Part shown: one piece after another, positions 18,100 to 27,450 of the stretch | Position numbering within the stretch: position 1 is the stretch's first letter | How the letters are laid out: every line of letters starts with the position of its first letter | The notes under the pieces: generated by a model | The model's database searches: none | What the model was told of the DNA's origin: nothing | Seen by the model: only the letters and a program-made list of their open reading frames with translations | Translations under genes and position numbers: made by a program | Source: G963663365 sp963663365 | GTDB lineage: Bacteria > Hinthialibacterota > Hinthialibacteria > Hinthialibacterales > G963663365 | Reading direction: 5' to 3' | DNA: 64,000 nt | NCBI GenBank assembly: GCA_963663365.2 | Contig: CAXXIH010000001.1 | Coordinates: forward strand, 124,001 to 188,000

Positions 18100-18897
18100 A
18101 TGGCTATTGTACTCGACCATCCCGAAACTGAGCAGCAACAGCAGACCTGGGAGCAAGCCCGCTCCAAGGGTATCGATCTAGAAAAGCTCCCCCGCCATAT
18201 TGCTGTCATTATGGATGGGAACGGCCGTTGGGCGCGCGGCTTTGGGAAGCCTCGTGTCGAAGGGCATCGTCAAGGTGCACGTACGGTCCGGGAAATTGTA
18301 ACCACCTGCCGGGAATTGGGTGTTGAATACCTAACCCTTTATGCATTTTCTTCTGAAAATTGGAGGCGGCCCAAGTTGGAAGTCAGCGCCCTCATGATTC
18401 TGCTCGAAACCTACTTGCGGGCTGAAATCAAAGAGATGCAGGAAAACGGGGTTCGTCTAAATGCCATCGGCAATATCGATTCGTTACCGGCTCCGGCTCG
18501 CAAAGCCTTGGAACAGGCACGGACGGCCACAGCCGATTGCAAACGTTTGGTTTTGACTTTGGCACTTTCATATGGGGGCCGGAACGAGATTGTCGAAGCC
18601 GCCAAACAACTGATGCGCCAGGTACAAAACGGCGAACTCGATCCTGAAACACTCACGCCTGAACTCTTCTCATCGGCGCTTATGACAGCCGATATGCCTG
18701 ATCCGGATCTGCTGATTCGGACCAGCGGTGAGATGCGTGTCTCCAATTTCCTCCTATGGCAGATTGCCTATGCGGAAATGTGGGTCACTCAAACTCTTTG
18801 GCCCGATTTTGATCGCGAACACCTTTTTGATGCGATTGTCGATTTTCAACGCCGCGAGCGCCGTTTTGGATTGGTTGAAGCCGCATCGACCCGCTGA
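18100..18897 (+). CDS. uppS: Isoprenyl transferase (undecaprenyl diphosphate synthase)
   Basis: A 265-residue cis-prenyltransferase that builds undecaprenyl diphosphate, the lipid carrier for cell-wall synthesis, from farnesyl and isopentenyl diphosphates. All motifs are present: HIAVIMDGNGRWA with the catalytic Asp, GHRQGARTVRE, YLTLYAFSSENWRRP, ALSYGGRNEIVEA and the C-terminal DLLIRTSGEMRVSNFLLWQIAYAE (IPP site). It is about 15 residues longer at the N-terminus than E. coli UppS. The ribosome site before the ATG is weak. Confidence 0.95.
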   Translation: MAIVLDHPETEQQQQTWEQARSKGIDLEKLPRHIAVIMDGNGRWARGFGKPRVEGHRQGARTVREIVTTCRELGVEYLTLYAFSSENWRRPKLEVSALMILLETYLRAEIKEMQENGVRLNAIGNIDSLPAPARKALEQARTATADCKRLVLTLALSYGGRNEIVEAAKQLMRQVQNGELDPETLTPELFSSALMTADMPDPDLLIRTSGEMRVSNFLLWQIAYAEMWVTQTLWPDFDREHLFDAIVDFQRRERRFGLVEAASTR

Positions 18898-18966
18898 AAT
18901 ATCTTTCCGATTTCTTCGTTATATGATTGAGATTCATTTCGGTTTGGAGCAACCAGGCCAAGACCG

Positions 18967-19019
18967 AATTCCACCTTTGCCGCATTGATTCATGCCTGAA
19001 TCTTGTGGCCGGTGGAATT
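18967..19019. repeat. Inverted repeat downstream of uppS
   Basis: AATTCCACC (18967-18975) and GGTGGAATT (19011-19019) are exact inverted arms separated by 35 bases. There is no T-run after it, so a terminator role is uncertain. Confidence 0.4.
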
Positions 19020-19136
19020 TGTAGTTGACTGTCTTTAAATGCGATAGAATCACTTGGTTGGGTTGTGCCATTTGCAGATTGTTTATGGCACCGGGCAGCG
19101 CGATTCGAGAATAGATTTGGATTGAGGAGGTTACCC

Positions 19137-19664
19137 GTGCTGGGAAGGCCTAAAGTATACCGATGCGAAGAATGCGGGACGCAGGTTCCGATTGATGCTT
19201 CGGCATGTCCTTTCTGCGGGTCGGAGAATCAAGAACTAGCTTTCCGTCCAAGGTATCCCATCATTGTCGGCAGCGGCATTTGGCGGAGTTTCATCGGCCC
19301 ATACATACGTGGTTTTTTGACGGCTGGTTTCCTTTATCTTGTATTCAGCTTGGTCCCCACCTTTCTTATGGCGCGTGCCGAGTGGCCGCTTCATGTTCTT
19401 CTATTTCCGGATAATGTTTTCACATACGCAGTCGTTGCGCCGGGTTTGGCAATAGTGCTTCGTAATTTCAAACTTGGAATGTTTGGCTCAGTTTTTTGTG
19501 GTTTTATGTTGTTTCTTATCGTTTTTAACCTGAGACCCTTGCAATTGGTTGGATTCTGGCTCGATGATCCGGGGCAAGGCACACTACAACTCTATATTCA
19601 GGCCGCGTTTGGCGGTTTTATCGCTTTCTTGCTTTGGTGGGAGCGGGAAATGGTGGATTGGTAG
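19137..19664 (+). CDS. Zinc-ribbon membrane protein
   Basis: A 175-residue protein. Residues about 8-26 form a zinc ribbon with two CxxC pairs (YRCEECG and CPFCG), followed by four or so hydrophobic segments (GFLTAGFLYLVFSLVPTFLM, YAVVAPGLAIVLRNF, GFMLFLIVFNLRPLQL, AAFGGFIAFLLWW). A cytoplasmic zinc ribbon ahead of membrane helices is a common architecture of unknown function. The GTG start at 19137 is chosen because GAGGAGG lies seven bases upstream; an earlier in-frame start at 19065 lacks a ribosome site. Confidence 0.75.
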   Translation: MLGRPKVYRCEECGTQVPIDASACPFCGSENQELAFRPRYPIIVGSGIWRSFIGPYIRGFLTAGFLYLVFSLVPTFLMARAEWPLHVLLFPDNVFTYAVVAPGLAIVLRNFKLGMFGSVFCGFMLFLIVFNLRPLQLVGFWLDDPGQGTLQLYIQAAFGGFIAFLLWWEREMVDW

Positions 19665-19719
19665 AGTTCCCTCAGATATTCCCCTGTTTGTAATACCGAG
19701 TGACTTTAGTTTCCCACAG

Positions 19720-20559
19720 TTATTGATGTGCTTTTCCTAATTCCCGGCTTGCCCGTCTTCTGTCGTATTCAGCGCGGTAAGTGCAAATTTCAAAGCCGCG
19801 TTGCAGCGCTTCTTCGAGTAAAGCCCGAGTCAGACGCATTTCCGGATCGCCTTTTAAACTCGACCAATCGTGCTGGCAGACGTTGATGTCCAGCCCCAAA
19901 GAAGCAACTGCATCCAGGCTTTCTTTCATATATTTGAGGTAACCCGCATGGTTTTCCCATCCGATTTCCTCGCGCAATACACAGTCCTGCCAGCCTTGGA
20001 TGGGAAACTCGAGTATTTCAGGAAATCCCTGCCGGTCGTACCAATAGGCCTGCCTCTCCCATGGCACGGGATGCCAATCGAATTCGTTGCGGCCATCACT
20101 CCGCACAAAATGAATCCCCTGCCGCTTGAGAATTTCCAAGATGTCCGGCCGATCCTGTAAACCCCTGTAATAGCACCACGGTCCCGTTAATCCTATACAC
20201 CGGATGCCGAATGTCTCTTCCAATATCCGGTTCGTTTTTTCGATCTCTGTTTCAATGACTTCCAAAGACTCGCCCCGGATTAACGCCTCTTTTCCCGGCT
20301 GAGTGATACAAACGGTTTTCAGCAGAACGTGAGAATAGGTATGTTGCTGTAAATCGAAAAAAGGATTTAGAGCCGCTTCCTGAAAGGCCTCACTATTCCG
20401 TTCCAATGTCTTGCCGACACAAAAAAGCGTTGCCGGAGCCTGAACTTCTTTATGCAGCGCAGCCGCGCGCTCTAAAAAAAGGTTTGTTGTTACTGCCAAA
20501 CCGAGCAGTTCGGCATCTTCGGTCATCTCAACATCATATCCCAACAACAGTTTTGGCAT
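19720..20559 (-). CDS. Polysaccharide deacetylase (NodB-like) family protein
   Basis: A 279-residue protein with the NodB/CE4 layout. GYDVEM near the N-terminus carries the first metal-site aspartate. ATLFCVGKTLERN follows the usual fold strand. LQQHTYSHV gives the metal-binding H-x3-H motif, and INVCQHDWSS gives a later catalytic His region. No signal peptide is seen, so it is probably cytoplasmic, which is unusual for cell-wall deacetylases; substrate unknown. It lies 64 bases downstream of pcm, on the same strand. Confidence 0.82.
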   Translation of the reverse strand: MPKLLLGYDVEMTEDAELLGLAVTTNLFLERAAALHKEVQAPATLFCVGKTLERNSEAFQEAALNPFFDLQQHTYSHVLLKTVCITQPGKEALIRGESLEVIETEIEKTNRILEETFGIRCIGLTGPWCYYRGLQDRPDILEILKRQGIHFVRSDGRNEFDWHPVPWERQAYWYDRQGFPEILEFPIQGWQDCVLREEIGWENHAGYLKYMKESLDAVASLGLDINVCQHDWSSLKGDPEMRLTRALLEEALQRGFEICTYRAEYDRRRASRELGKAHQ

Positions 20560-20623
20560 GGTTGTTTTTCATTATCCTCATGGATCATTTAACGGTATGA
20601 ATCGGCCACAATTGCCGTGCACT

Positions 20624-21343
20624 TTATGATGATCCTAAATTGGAAATCAGCGGAACAAAGCGGCAGGCAAGAAATTCTTCCCGCAAAATATTTCCATCGG
20701 CCTGTTTTGTGAATCGAACCAACTCTTGCCCGCCTTCATAACCGATTGGAATGAGCAATCGTCCATTGGTTGCCAGCTGTTCGAGCAGCGCAGAAGGCGG
20801 CTCGTGCGCATAGGCTGTCACGATAATGGCATCGAACGGCGCTTTTTCGGGCCAACCCCGGCAACCGTCACCCACGCGCGCTTGGATATTTCCGTAGCCA
20901 AGCTCTTGCCACGTTTTTTGCGCCCTTAACACAAGATTTTCGTGACGTTCGATGGCGCAAACTTCAGATACGATTTCCGCCAGAATGGCCGCCTGATAGC
21001 CCGAACCGCAGCCCACTTCTAGAGCCCGGTCTTCCTTTCTCAATTCCAGGAGTTCTGTCATCCGCGCCACGATATAAGGCTGCGAAATGGTGGATTGCTC
21101 GGCAGGGAGATCTAAAGGATGGTCCGCATATGCGCTTGCCCAGAATTCTTGATTAACAAAGAAGTGCCGGGGCACCTTACGCATGGCTTGCAGGACACAA
21201 TGATCATGCACTCCCCGGTTTTCAATTTGACCGGATACCATATCCAGACGCTTTTGGAGGTATTTGTCTTTGTTGTCCCGGGGCTGGGCAGGCAAATCCT
21301 TGGAATCGGTAATTTCTTGGCGTTTTCGAAAAAACGGTGACAC
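20624..21343 (-). CDS. pcm: Protein-L-isoaspartate O-methyltransferase
   Basis: A 239-residue SAM-dependent repair enzyme that methylates isoaspartyl residues in aged proteins. Motifs include VPRHFFV, the substrate loop QSTISQPYIVARM, motif I ALEVGCGSGYQAAILAEI and FDAIIVTAYAHEPP. The N-terminal about 25 residues are charged and extra. It is divergent from a small lipoprotein gene. Confidence 0.93.
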   Translation of the reverse strand: MSPFFRKRQEITDSKDLPAQPRDNKDKYLQKRLDMVSGQIENRGVHDHCVLQAMRKVPRHFFVNQEFWASAYADHPLDLPAEQSTISQPYIVARMTELLELRKEDRALEVGCGSGYQAAILAEIVSEVCAIERHENLVLRAQKTWQELGYGNIQARVGDGCRGWPEKAPFDAIIVTAYAHEPPSALLEQLATNGRLLIPIGYEGGQELVRFTKQADGNILREEFLACRFVPLISNLGSS

Positions 21344-21508
21344 GCCTTGGCACCTCAGTGGATGAATTGATTCAGGGAGCAGTGGTCAAACCGGCTCGGC
21401 TCAGACTACACTACCGTAGGCCCCGTCCCTTGGCGACTGGAGACGATTCGCGCATCACCGGCATTGCGGGCAAGGAGTGCACGGGGAAATTCACGAAAGA
21501 AGCCGTTT

Positions 21509-21844
21509 ATGTTGAACCGAAAACCTCATTGCAGAAGAACAAAGGGCCGCACAATCCTGATTGGATCGCTTTTGGCGGCGGTTTGCCTTTTGATTTCAGG
21601 CGGGTGTAGTAGCGCCGGGAAGGCAGTCAATCGTGTGATTCAGCTTCCATTTAAAGCTACTGAAAGCGGCCTCCGGCAAATTGACCGTTTCCTCCGCCAA
21701 CCTGGCGAGACATTTGAAGATGCGTTGGAAATCGGCAGCAAAGCAGCGAAAACCGTAGGAAATAGCCAAGGCCACCCGGTACCGCCGGATGATTTTATCG
21801 GCCCAATCCAGCTTGCCCAGGTTGCAGAAACCGAAACCTCTTAA
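21509..21844 (+). CDS. Small lipoprotein
   Basis: A 111-residue protein with a basic N-terminus, a hydrophobic segment and a lipobox (LISGGC/SS), so it is probably an outer-membrane or periplasmic lipoprotein. The mature part is short and mostly helical with no recognisable domain. The ATG at 21509 gives a normal signal length; the frame is open further upstream, but without a supported start. Confidence 0.65.
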   Translation: MLNRKPHCRRTKGRTILIGSLLAAVCLLISGGCSSAGKAVNRVIQLPFKATESGLRQIDRFLRQPGETFEDALEIGSKAAKTVGNSQGHPVPPDDFIGPIQLAQVAETETS

Positions 21845-21869
21845 GTTACTCAGAATACAGAAAGAGCAG

Positions 21870-22217
21870 TTAGAGACTTTCCAGCCCGAGTTCGACATCG
21901 GCTTCTTGCCGTGTTCTGCATACATAGGCAAGACGCATCAATCCGACCTTTTCCATGGCTTCTCGCAGGCCGGCATCTTTTGTCACGATAACCATCCGTG
22001 TTTCGGGGCCGCGCAGTCTGGATGTGGTACTGGACAGGGCCATGGCCAAATCCCGTCCGGCCAAACTGACATCTGTTAAGTCAACAATAAATTTCTTTTC
22101 GCGGCGGCGTATGCGCGTCTCAATTTCTGATGAAAGTTGACGCGCACCATTACGATCCGCAACACCCGTACACTCAATTGCTGTTACACCGTCGATATCT
22201 TCGAAATTAAACTCCAT
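21870..22217 (-). CDS. STAS-domain protein (anti-sigma factor antagonist-like)
   Basis: A 115-residue single STAS domain of the SpoIIAA/RsbV type (FIVDLTDVSLAGRDLAMALSS). The usual phosphorylated serine motif D-S-S-G reads LAGRD here, so regulation by the standard serine kinase is doubtful. It starts with a GGAAGCATTCC-type upstream stretch and stands alone, convergent with the lipoprotein gene. The 22218-22392 gap is AT-rich, without a clear signal. Confidence 0.8.
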   Translation of the reverse strand: MEFNFEDIDGVTAIECTGVADRNGARQLSSEIETRIRRREKKFIVDLTDVSLAGRDLAMALSSTTSRLRGPETRMVIVTKDAGLREAMEKVGLMRLAYVCRTRQEADVELGLESL

Positions 22218-22392
22218 TGGAATGCTTCCTCCAGCCTATTCATATATCAGGTGCGTTTGCACATTGCTCCATGCCCAATGAGAAAATATGGCTTTCTCGT
22301 CATTTGCGCCAGTAAACATCTTCAAAATTAAGAAATTTGTCGCATTTTTGACAATAATTGCCTACATTGCGATATCAATTTGATACAAATGA

Positions 22393-23352
22393 TTAGGAAC
22401 CCGCTTGTTCCAGAAGATACTCACGCCGATAGACAACTACAATTGCTGCAAGAGTGCCCAAAATACCAATTGCAAGAAGCGCGGAAATAGCGGCCGCTGA
22501 ACTAATGCTATCACCCGGCCCGAGCAACTTCAGGAGATCTTGAAACTCCTGGCTATGGCCCATTGGAATACTCAATTCATGCGAAAACAAGGCCTTAATA
22601 TAATATTTGACCGTGAAAAAGTGGCCACGTCCGGGCAAGAAGGCCACAAATCCATCCCAAATAAAAACCAAGACAATACCAATTAAGTAGGGCCGTTTGA
22701 AATAGGCTCCGATAAAGGCGAAAATGCCCACGTAAGCCCAACATGCCAATAGAGCTACCAGCAGGTCCCGAATCAAAATTGGGATCTCGCCGGGGAAAAG
22801 CCCGGAGTCCGTTTTTGTTGCCAGAATAAGATAAACAAGAACCGTTGAAGATGCGATTATAATCCATGAAACCAAAGTTACAGCGATGACTTTGGCTGCT
22901 GTAAAAGTCAATTTGGATAGCGGGCGCAGTAGCAAATAGGTAATCGTCTCTTCTTCGATTTCGTCACGCACCGCCGCCGTTCCCGCCCACAAGGCCACAA
23001 GCGGCCATATAAACCAAGCATGAAACGTTCCCATGATCATGCCGTAAAGGTTTACGGCTGCCATAAAGAACCTTTCCGGGTACCCGTTCGGATCCATTTC
23101 GTTACTAAACTTATAAATAATCACACGCCACACTACGGCTAATGCCACCGGCAATAGCGCCAAAATCGCCAAGGCCAAAGCGCGTTTCTGAAATAGGGAC
23201 CTGCGGATGGTATTGGCAGTCAATGCCAGAGCCGGACGCCATTGCCCGGCCATATCGATAAACGCCGGACGTGAAGGCTCAAATACCCTTTCAGCAGAGC
23301 TGTTAATAGACGGTTGTGCAGATATATCGGGTGTATTCACTTCTCTGTTCAA
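22393..23352 (-). CDS. ABC-2 type transport permease
   Basis: A 319-residue protein with about six transmembrane helices (LALAILALLPVALAVVWRVII, LVSWIIIASSTVLVYLIL, VALLACWAYVGIFAFIGAYF, ISALLAIGILGTLAAIVVVY). The segment AAVRDEIEEETITYLLLRPLS is the hallmark of ABC-2 permeases of the NosY/GldF type. No ATPase partner lies next to it in this window, so either it is supplied elsewhere or the gene has been separated from its operon. Substrate unknown. Confidence 0.85.
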   Translation of the reverse strand: MNREVNTPDISAQPSINSSAERVFEPSRPAFIDMAGQWRPALALTANTIRRSLFQKRALALAILALLPVALAVVWRVIIYKFSNEMDPNGYPERFFMAAVNLYGMIMGTFHAWFIWPLVALWAGTAAVRDEIEEETITYLLLRPLSKLTFTAAKVIAVTLVSWIIIASSTVLVYLILATKTDSGLFPGEIPILIRDLLVALLACWAYVGIFAFIGAYFKRPYLIGIVLVFIWDGFVAFLPGRGHFFTVKYYIKALFSHELSIPMGHSQEFQDLLKLLGPGDSISSAAAISALLAIGILGTLAAIVVVYRREYLLEQAGS

Positions 23353-23405
23353 TCCACAATCTACAAAGGATTACGAAGAAACCTGCGCAAAGATTCAATC
23401 CCTGC

Positions 23406-24305
23406 TCATTTTCGTATCGGATTGGCCCAGGCCCGACGCCCCTGAGCGTCCACGACTTCCACCCGCGCCGCGTAACTTTCATCCGGGAATGGCGCTTTGA
23501 CAGAGGTTAGGCCGTCTTCATCCTGAGCGTGTACCACAAAGCCGCTGCCCATTTGTCCAATAAAATTGACGCGTGCTGCGGGCGAGGACTGCACATGGAT
23601 ATATCCGTTCTCAACATGCAGATCGTAAATGTTGGGACCTTGGCTCGCATAAAAACTACCCCGTCTGAGCGCATCGATGATGGCTTCCGGCTCGTGGGCT
23701 TCCGCTTTGATCCATGTCCATGCCTGGCCGAAATCGATGTCAGGGATATGACAATCGTCGACACCGACCGCCCCGAGCATGTGTCCTCGATAAAGCAAAT
23801 CGTCCCAGATCACACTCGAACAAGCCTTACTGTTGCCATTGTCACAGGTGCCATTCCAGACCTCGATGGCCGTATAGCCTTTTACACCCAGCAGATCATG
23901 GCAGGTGAGCGATAGCCAATAGGGATGGGCGATAATGGAGATTGCCCCCTGTGCGGTATAGAAGTCGATGATTTCTTGCGGGCTTTTGCCTCTGTAATCG
24001 CTTAATTCTTCAGTGCAGGGAAATCCGACAATATGCCAACCTGTGCCGGGATGCGGAGTTTGAACATACGTATCCAGTTCCATGCCCGGAATTTGCAGCA
24101 GCCTTTCGACACGCCGGTACTCGGGGACGGCGATACGGCCGTGATCGGTTAATACAAGCACATCGTAACCGCCATCGGCATACATCTGGATCATCTCATC
24201 CGGAGAGCGCGCGCCATCCGAACATGTTGTATGGGTGTGCAGATTGGCTTTGTACCAGTTCCCCGGTTTTGACCAGGGCATTTCCAATTCAATATGGTTG
24301 GCCAT
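23406..24305 (-). CDS. PHP-domain metal-dependent phosphoesterase
   Basis: A 299-residue protein with the PHP motifs: NLHTHTTCSDG (first HxH and Asp), VLVLTDHGRI (second His), ISIIAHPYW (third His) and VGVDDCHIPD (final Asp-x-His). These residues bind three metals. PHP proteins hydrolyse phosphoesters in nucleotide or sugar phosphate metabolism; the substrate is unknown here. It is 53 bases upstream of the ABC permease gene, on the same strand. Confidence 0.88.
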   Translation of the reverse strand: MANHIELEMPWSKPGNWYKANLHTHTTCSDGARSPDEMIQMYADGGYDVLVLTDHGRIAVPEYRRVERLLQIPGMELDTYVQTPHPGTGWHIVGFPCTEELSDYRGKSPQEIIDFYTAQGAISIIAHPYWLSLTCHDLLGVKGYTAIEVWNGTCDNGNSKACSSVIWDDLLYRGHMLGAVGVDDCHIPDIDFGQAWTWIKAEAHEPEAIIDALRRGSFYASQGPNIYDLHVENGYIHVQSSPAARVNFIGQMGSGFVVHAQDEDGLTSVKAPFPDESYAARVEVVDAQGRRAWANPIRK

Positions 24306-24466
24306 TTTTTTTGCTTCCTATAGAAAAAAGATGAACACGCATTCCAGTATGGTAAAAACCCCGGGAAGCCGCCACCCAGATCTTGGCCGCCGTGGGGATG
24401 GGGTCTGCGCAGCGATACACTCCCCCAATCTATGAATGAACAAGCCGCCGCTCCGCCGGTTGGCGC

Positions 24467-25483
24467 ATGATGGTATTTGTGATGAAGCACGATCGAGACA
24501 ATGGACTTGTTTGCCGTCTATGCGGCGCCGCCTCGCAACGTGTGGTGATGCAACTGCATGGACGCGACGGCCATGCCTATCGTGCCGTGCGTTGCCCGGC
24601 GTGCGCGATTGTCTATTCCGACCCGCTGCCTTCTTTCTATGCCGAAAATGCGGCCGGAAGTGAGGTTGATGCCGCACCGGATGGATATGCCTCGCTTTAT
24701 GATGAAGACTATTACGCCTCCAACTGGGGTGAGGAAGGCAAGGAATACACCGATTCTGCGAAACAAGATCTACGCTTTATTGAAGCGGACCGTCAGCGCG
24801 AAGCCATCGCCGCCATTACCGGAGTGAAGCGTGGACGGATGTTGGATGTCGGTTGCGGCGATGGTTCTTATTTGGAGGGATTTAGGCGCGCGGGCTGGGA
24901 GGTTTATGGCGTTGAGGTTTCTCCTGTCGCCGCGAACTGGGCGCGTGAAAATTTCCGGTTGCCGGTGTTGGAAGGCGAGTTCGAATCGTTACGTTTGCCG
25001 CCGGGCTTCTTCGATTTAATCCGGATGAAACATTGCATCGAACATTTGCCTAATCCGCATCGTGCTGTGCGCCGTGTTTTTGAACTCCTGCGTCCGGGCG
25101 GAATTGCCGTGATCGATACCGATAACAGCAATGGCCTGCGCAGCCGGACAGAGATTGCTATTCGTGGTTGTTTGGGGCCGTTTGCGATCAAGATGGTCAA
25201 GGCGCTTATGAAAAAAGAACTGGCCGGACGTTACGGACGGCTCACGCCGCCGATTCATCTCTACACATTCAATCCCGCATCCATGCGCCGCATGGCAGGC
25301 AATTGCGGTTTTGAACTGATTGACATGCACAGTGTAGCTCATGGCGATCCGGTTTGGTTCCCATTGGTGTCGCGGTTTCGAGGGCATCCGTTTGAAGTCG
25401 CGTTTCGTATGTTGGATTGGATCGGGTGGAAATGTGCTGACCGGGGAGAGGCTTTTGTGTCCATTTGGCGGCGGCCAAAGTGA
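24467..25483 (+). CDS. Class I SAM-dependent methyltransferase with N-terminal zinc finger
   Basis: A 338-residue protein. Residues about 10-45 hold two Cys pairs (CRLCG and CPACAIVYSDP), the N-terminal zinc site common in sugar or small-molecule methyltransferases. The Rossmann domain follows with motif I MLDVGCGDGSYLEGF, acidic loop VYGVEVSP and the post-motif IRMKHCIEHLPNPHRAVRRVFELLRPGG. The C-terminal part resembles the methyltransferases that act in polysaccharide or secondary-metabolite clusters. The start could be 24467 or the next ATG at 24482. Confidence 0.85.
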   Translation: MMVFVMKHDRDNGLVCRLCGAASQRVVMQLHGRDGHAYRAVRCPACAIVYSDPLPSFYAENAAGSEVDAAPDGYASLYDEDYYASNWGEEGKEYTDSAKQDLRFIEADRQREAIAAITGVKRGRMLDVGCGDGSYLEGFRRAGWEVYGVEVSPVAANWARENFRLPVLEGEFESLRLPPGFFDLIRMKHCIEHLPNPHRAVRRVFELLRPGGIAVIDTDNSNGLRSRTEIAIRGCLGPFAIKMVKALMKKELAGRYGRLTPPIHLYTFNPASMRRMAGNCGFELIDMHSVAHGDPVWFPLVSRFRGHPFEVAFRMLDWIGWKCADRGEAFVSIWRRPK

Positions 25484-25856
25484 CCATTCTTGTTTTCAAA
25501 ATCTAATTGGACGGCGTTTGACAAGGCGATTTACGCCCGATTCAGTTTTTGTTAGTATGGCTTTGCCATTGGTCTTACGGTTGTTTTGTTTGCTTGCCAA
25601 ACATCATTGTATCAATCTCTCATCGAAGCAGCCGTGCGGTCGAGTTTTGGTGTCACATCATAACTTACCTCCAGGGATTGAGGATTCCCGGTTGCGCAAG
25701 CGCAACTTTGCAAGCGGCGAGTAAATTTTGATTTTCTTGAAACGGGCGCCTGGCCTGCCAGGGGAGTAAGTCCGTTATGTCTTTACTGTGAATCCGGTGC
25801 TGTGAATGGGCAGAGCACGTAATGGATTCATGAAGCGAATGTGTGGGAGAGAGAAT
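25484..25856 (+). other. Non-coding leader upstream of the FG-GAP gene
   Basis: No gene is supported here. There is a short perfect hairpin GTTGCG-CAAG-CGCAAC near 25692-25707 and an inverted pair CCTGGCC/TGCCAGG near 25749. The last bases before 25857 hold the ribosome site GGGAGAGAG. Confidence 0.4.
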
Positions 25857-27323
25857 ATGTTCCGTCTGTTTTGTTTAGGGTGTGTTGTGGGTCTTTTTGT
25901 AGGATTTGTCTTCATCTCAAGCCCGGCCTGTGCAGAAGTCTCTACAGAAATTCTTTTCGATGCCAATGAGCCTGCTCAACGTCTCTTTATGGGAGCGGGA
26001 CCGTCGGCCTTGGTCGTAACCGATGTGAATGGCGATGGCCGTTTGGATATCGTCGCTTCCGCCGGACGGGAAACTGAAGGCCCCCTGCAAGGTATTGCTA
26101 TCTATGCCGCAACGCCTGATGGAAATATGGTTGGCCCATTTCCGCGACCGGGTCCCCAACGTCCCAGCGATATCGCTGTCGGTAAATTTAATGATGATGA
26201 AGTTCCTGATTTGGTAATTTGCGGTACGGATTCGGATACGCTTACGGTTCTTCTCGGTTCCCGCGGCGGATTACCGACTCAAAATTTCACTGTCGCCACC
26301 GATTCAGGTGCGGCCAAGATCGCGGCCCGCGATTTTGATGGTGACGGCAATACCGAAGTTGTAGTGCTTTCGCATCCCACATCGTTCGATTCGGCCATTT
26401 CCATTTATGACATCGATCCGGAAACACCGCCGTTCTTAACCAAGGTGGCCGGTGAAACCCAAACCAACAAATACTGGGCGGATGTGGCCTTTGCCGACCT
26501 GGATGGCGATGGCCTGGCCTACGATTTATTGATCCTGCAAACCGGCTCGGCTGGCAATGCGCTTATTCATCACGATCTGGCCACCGATACCCGCACCGAA
26601 ACTACGCTCGACACCGAAGGCTACGGTACAACCCTGCTGACGGGAGATCTCACCGTCAATGATGAGTCCGATGAGGATATGATTGTTCTCTTGGCCATCA
26701 ATTTTTCTCTGGTGCCTGAATCGGGTGAGGCTCTAATTATGCAGGAGAGCGCCGGTGAATTGGTTTTGTCATCGACGATGGAAATTGGCTCTTCTCCGGC
26801 CGATGGTGTTTTGAGCGATCTGAATGGCGACGGCGTGTTGGATCTGCTTACGGCCAACTCCGGCGCGGGGCAGGTTGAAATGGGCAGCGGCGGGCGGATT
26901 ATTCCCGATGGCGTGACCGATACCGTGACCATCGCCCTCGGCAAAGGCGATGGCGGATTTATTACGCCTTATGAGTTCGAAGTCCTCGATATTGTCCCCT
27001 CCGCGGTTGGCGCGGGCGATCTGGATGGGGATACGCGGCCCGATATCGTGGTGAGTCAGAGTTCCGAAAACTTTTTGCATGTTTATACCGGCAACCTGCC
27101 CAGCCTGGTCGAACTACCACTCGATCTTCACCGTGATGCGCAGATCGATGCGCGGGACCTGTTCTGTTTTTCGACACTGTGGCAGCAGGCCGGTTCATCT
27201 TTGGCGGACATCAATCTTTCCGGCTCGGTCGAAAAAGTCGATGCCCGAATTTGGGCCAATTATTTTGACAACCAAAAAGAGGTGGCCGAGATTTTGGATG
27301 CCGCCGGGGACACGTCTCCGTAG
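25857..27323 (+). CDS. Secreted FG-GAP/VCBS-repeat protein with dockerin-like C-terminus
   Basis: A 488-residue exported protein. The signal peptide ends near SSPACA/EVST. Several FG-GAP/VCBS repeats follow, each with a calcium-binding loop such as VTDVNGDGRLDIV, ARDFDGDGNTEVV, LSDLNGDGVLDLL and AGDLDGDTRPDIV, giving an integrin-like beta-propeller. The last about 65 residues (LHRDAQIDARDLFCFSTLWQ then ADINLSGSVEKVDARIWANYF) look like a dockerin with two degenerate calcium loops. Such proteins bind surfaces or partner cohesins. The ATG at 25857 follows GGGAGAGAG. Confidence 0.85.
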   Translation: MFRLFCLGCVVGLFVGFVFISSPACAEVSTEILFDANEPAQRLFMGAGPSALVVTDVNGDGRLDIVASAGRETEGPLQGIAIYAATPDGNMVGPFPRPGPQRPSDIAVGKFNDDEVPDLVICGTDSDTLTVLLGSRGGLPTQNFTVATDSGAAKIAARDFDGDGNTEVVVLSHPTSFDSAISIYDIDPETPPFLTKVAGETQTNKYWADVAFADLDGDGLAYDLLILQTGSAGNALIHHDLATDTRTETTLDTEGYGTTLLTGDLTVNDESDEDMIVLLAINFSLVPESGEALIMQESAGELVLSSTMEIGSSPADGVLSDLNGDGVLDLLTANSGAGQVEMGSGGRIIPDGVTDTVTIALGKGDGGFITPYEFEVLDIVPSAVGAGDLDGDTRPDIVVSQSSENFLHVYTGNLPSLVELPLDLHRDAQIDARDLFCFSTLWQQAGSSLADINLSGSVEKVDARIWANYFDNQKEVAEILDAAGDTSP

Positions 27324-27347
27324 AGCATCTCTCAAAGGGTTTATCCA

Positions 27348-27380
27348 TTTGACACCCCTCCCCAGCCCTCCCCGTAAACG
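27348..27380. repeat. Dispersed GC-rich repeat (copy 1)
   Basis: The block CCCCAGCCCTCCCCGTAAAC appears here and, in opposite orientation with small changes, at about 31826-31856. Next to it lies a short inverted GC-rich sequence (CCCCGTAAACGGGG). Confidence 0.6.
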
Positions 27381-27450
27381 GGGCGGGAGCGGTTTCCGAT
27401 GCACTCTCCCTCCCGCCCCAATGAGCGCGGCTGTAGGGTGAGTGCCCCGG

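Noticed and set aside
21337..21609. 90-residue frame overlapping the pcm start
   Set aside because: It overlaps the divergent pcm gene and the signal peptide of the lipoprotein gene; no supporting features.
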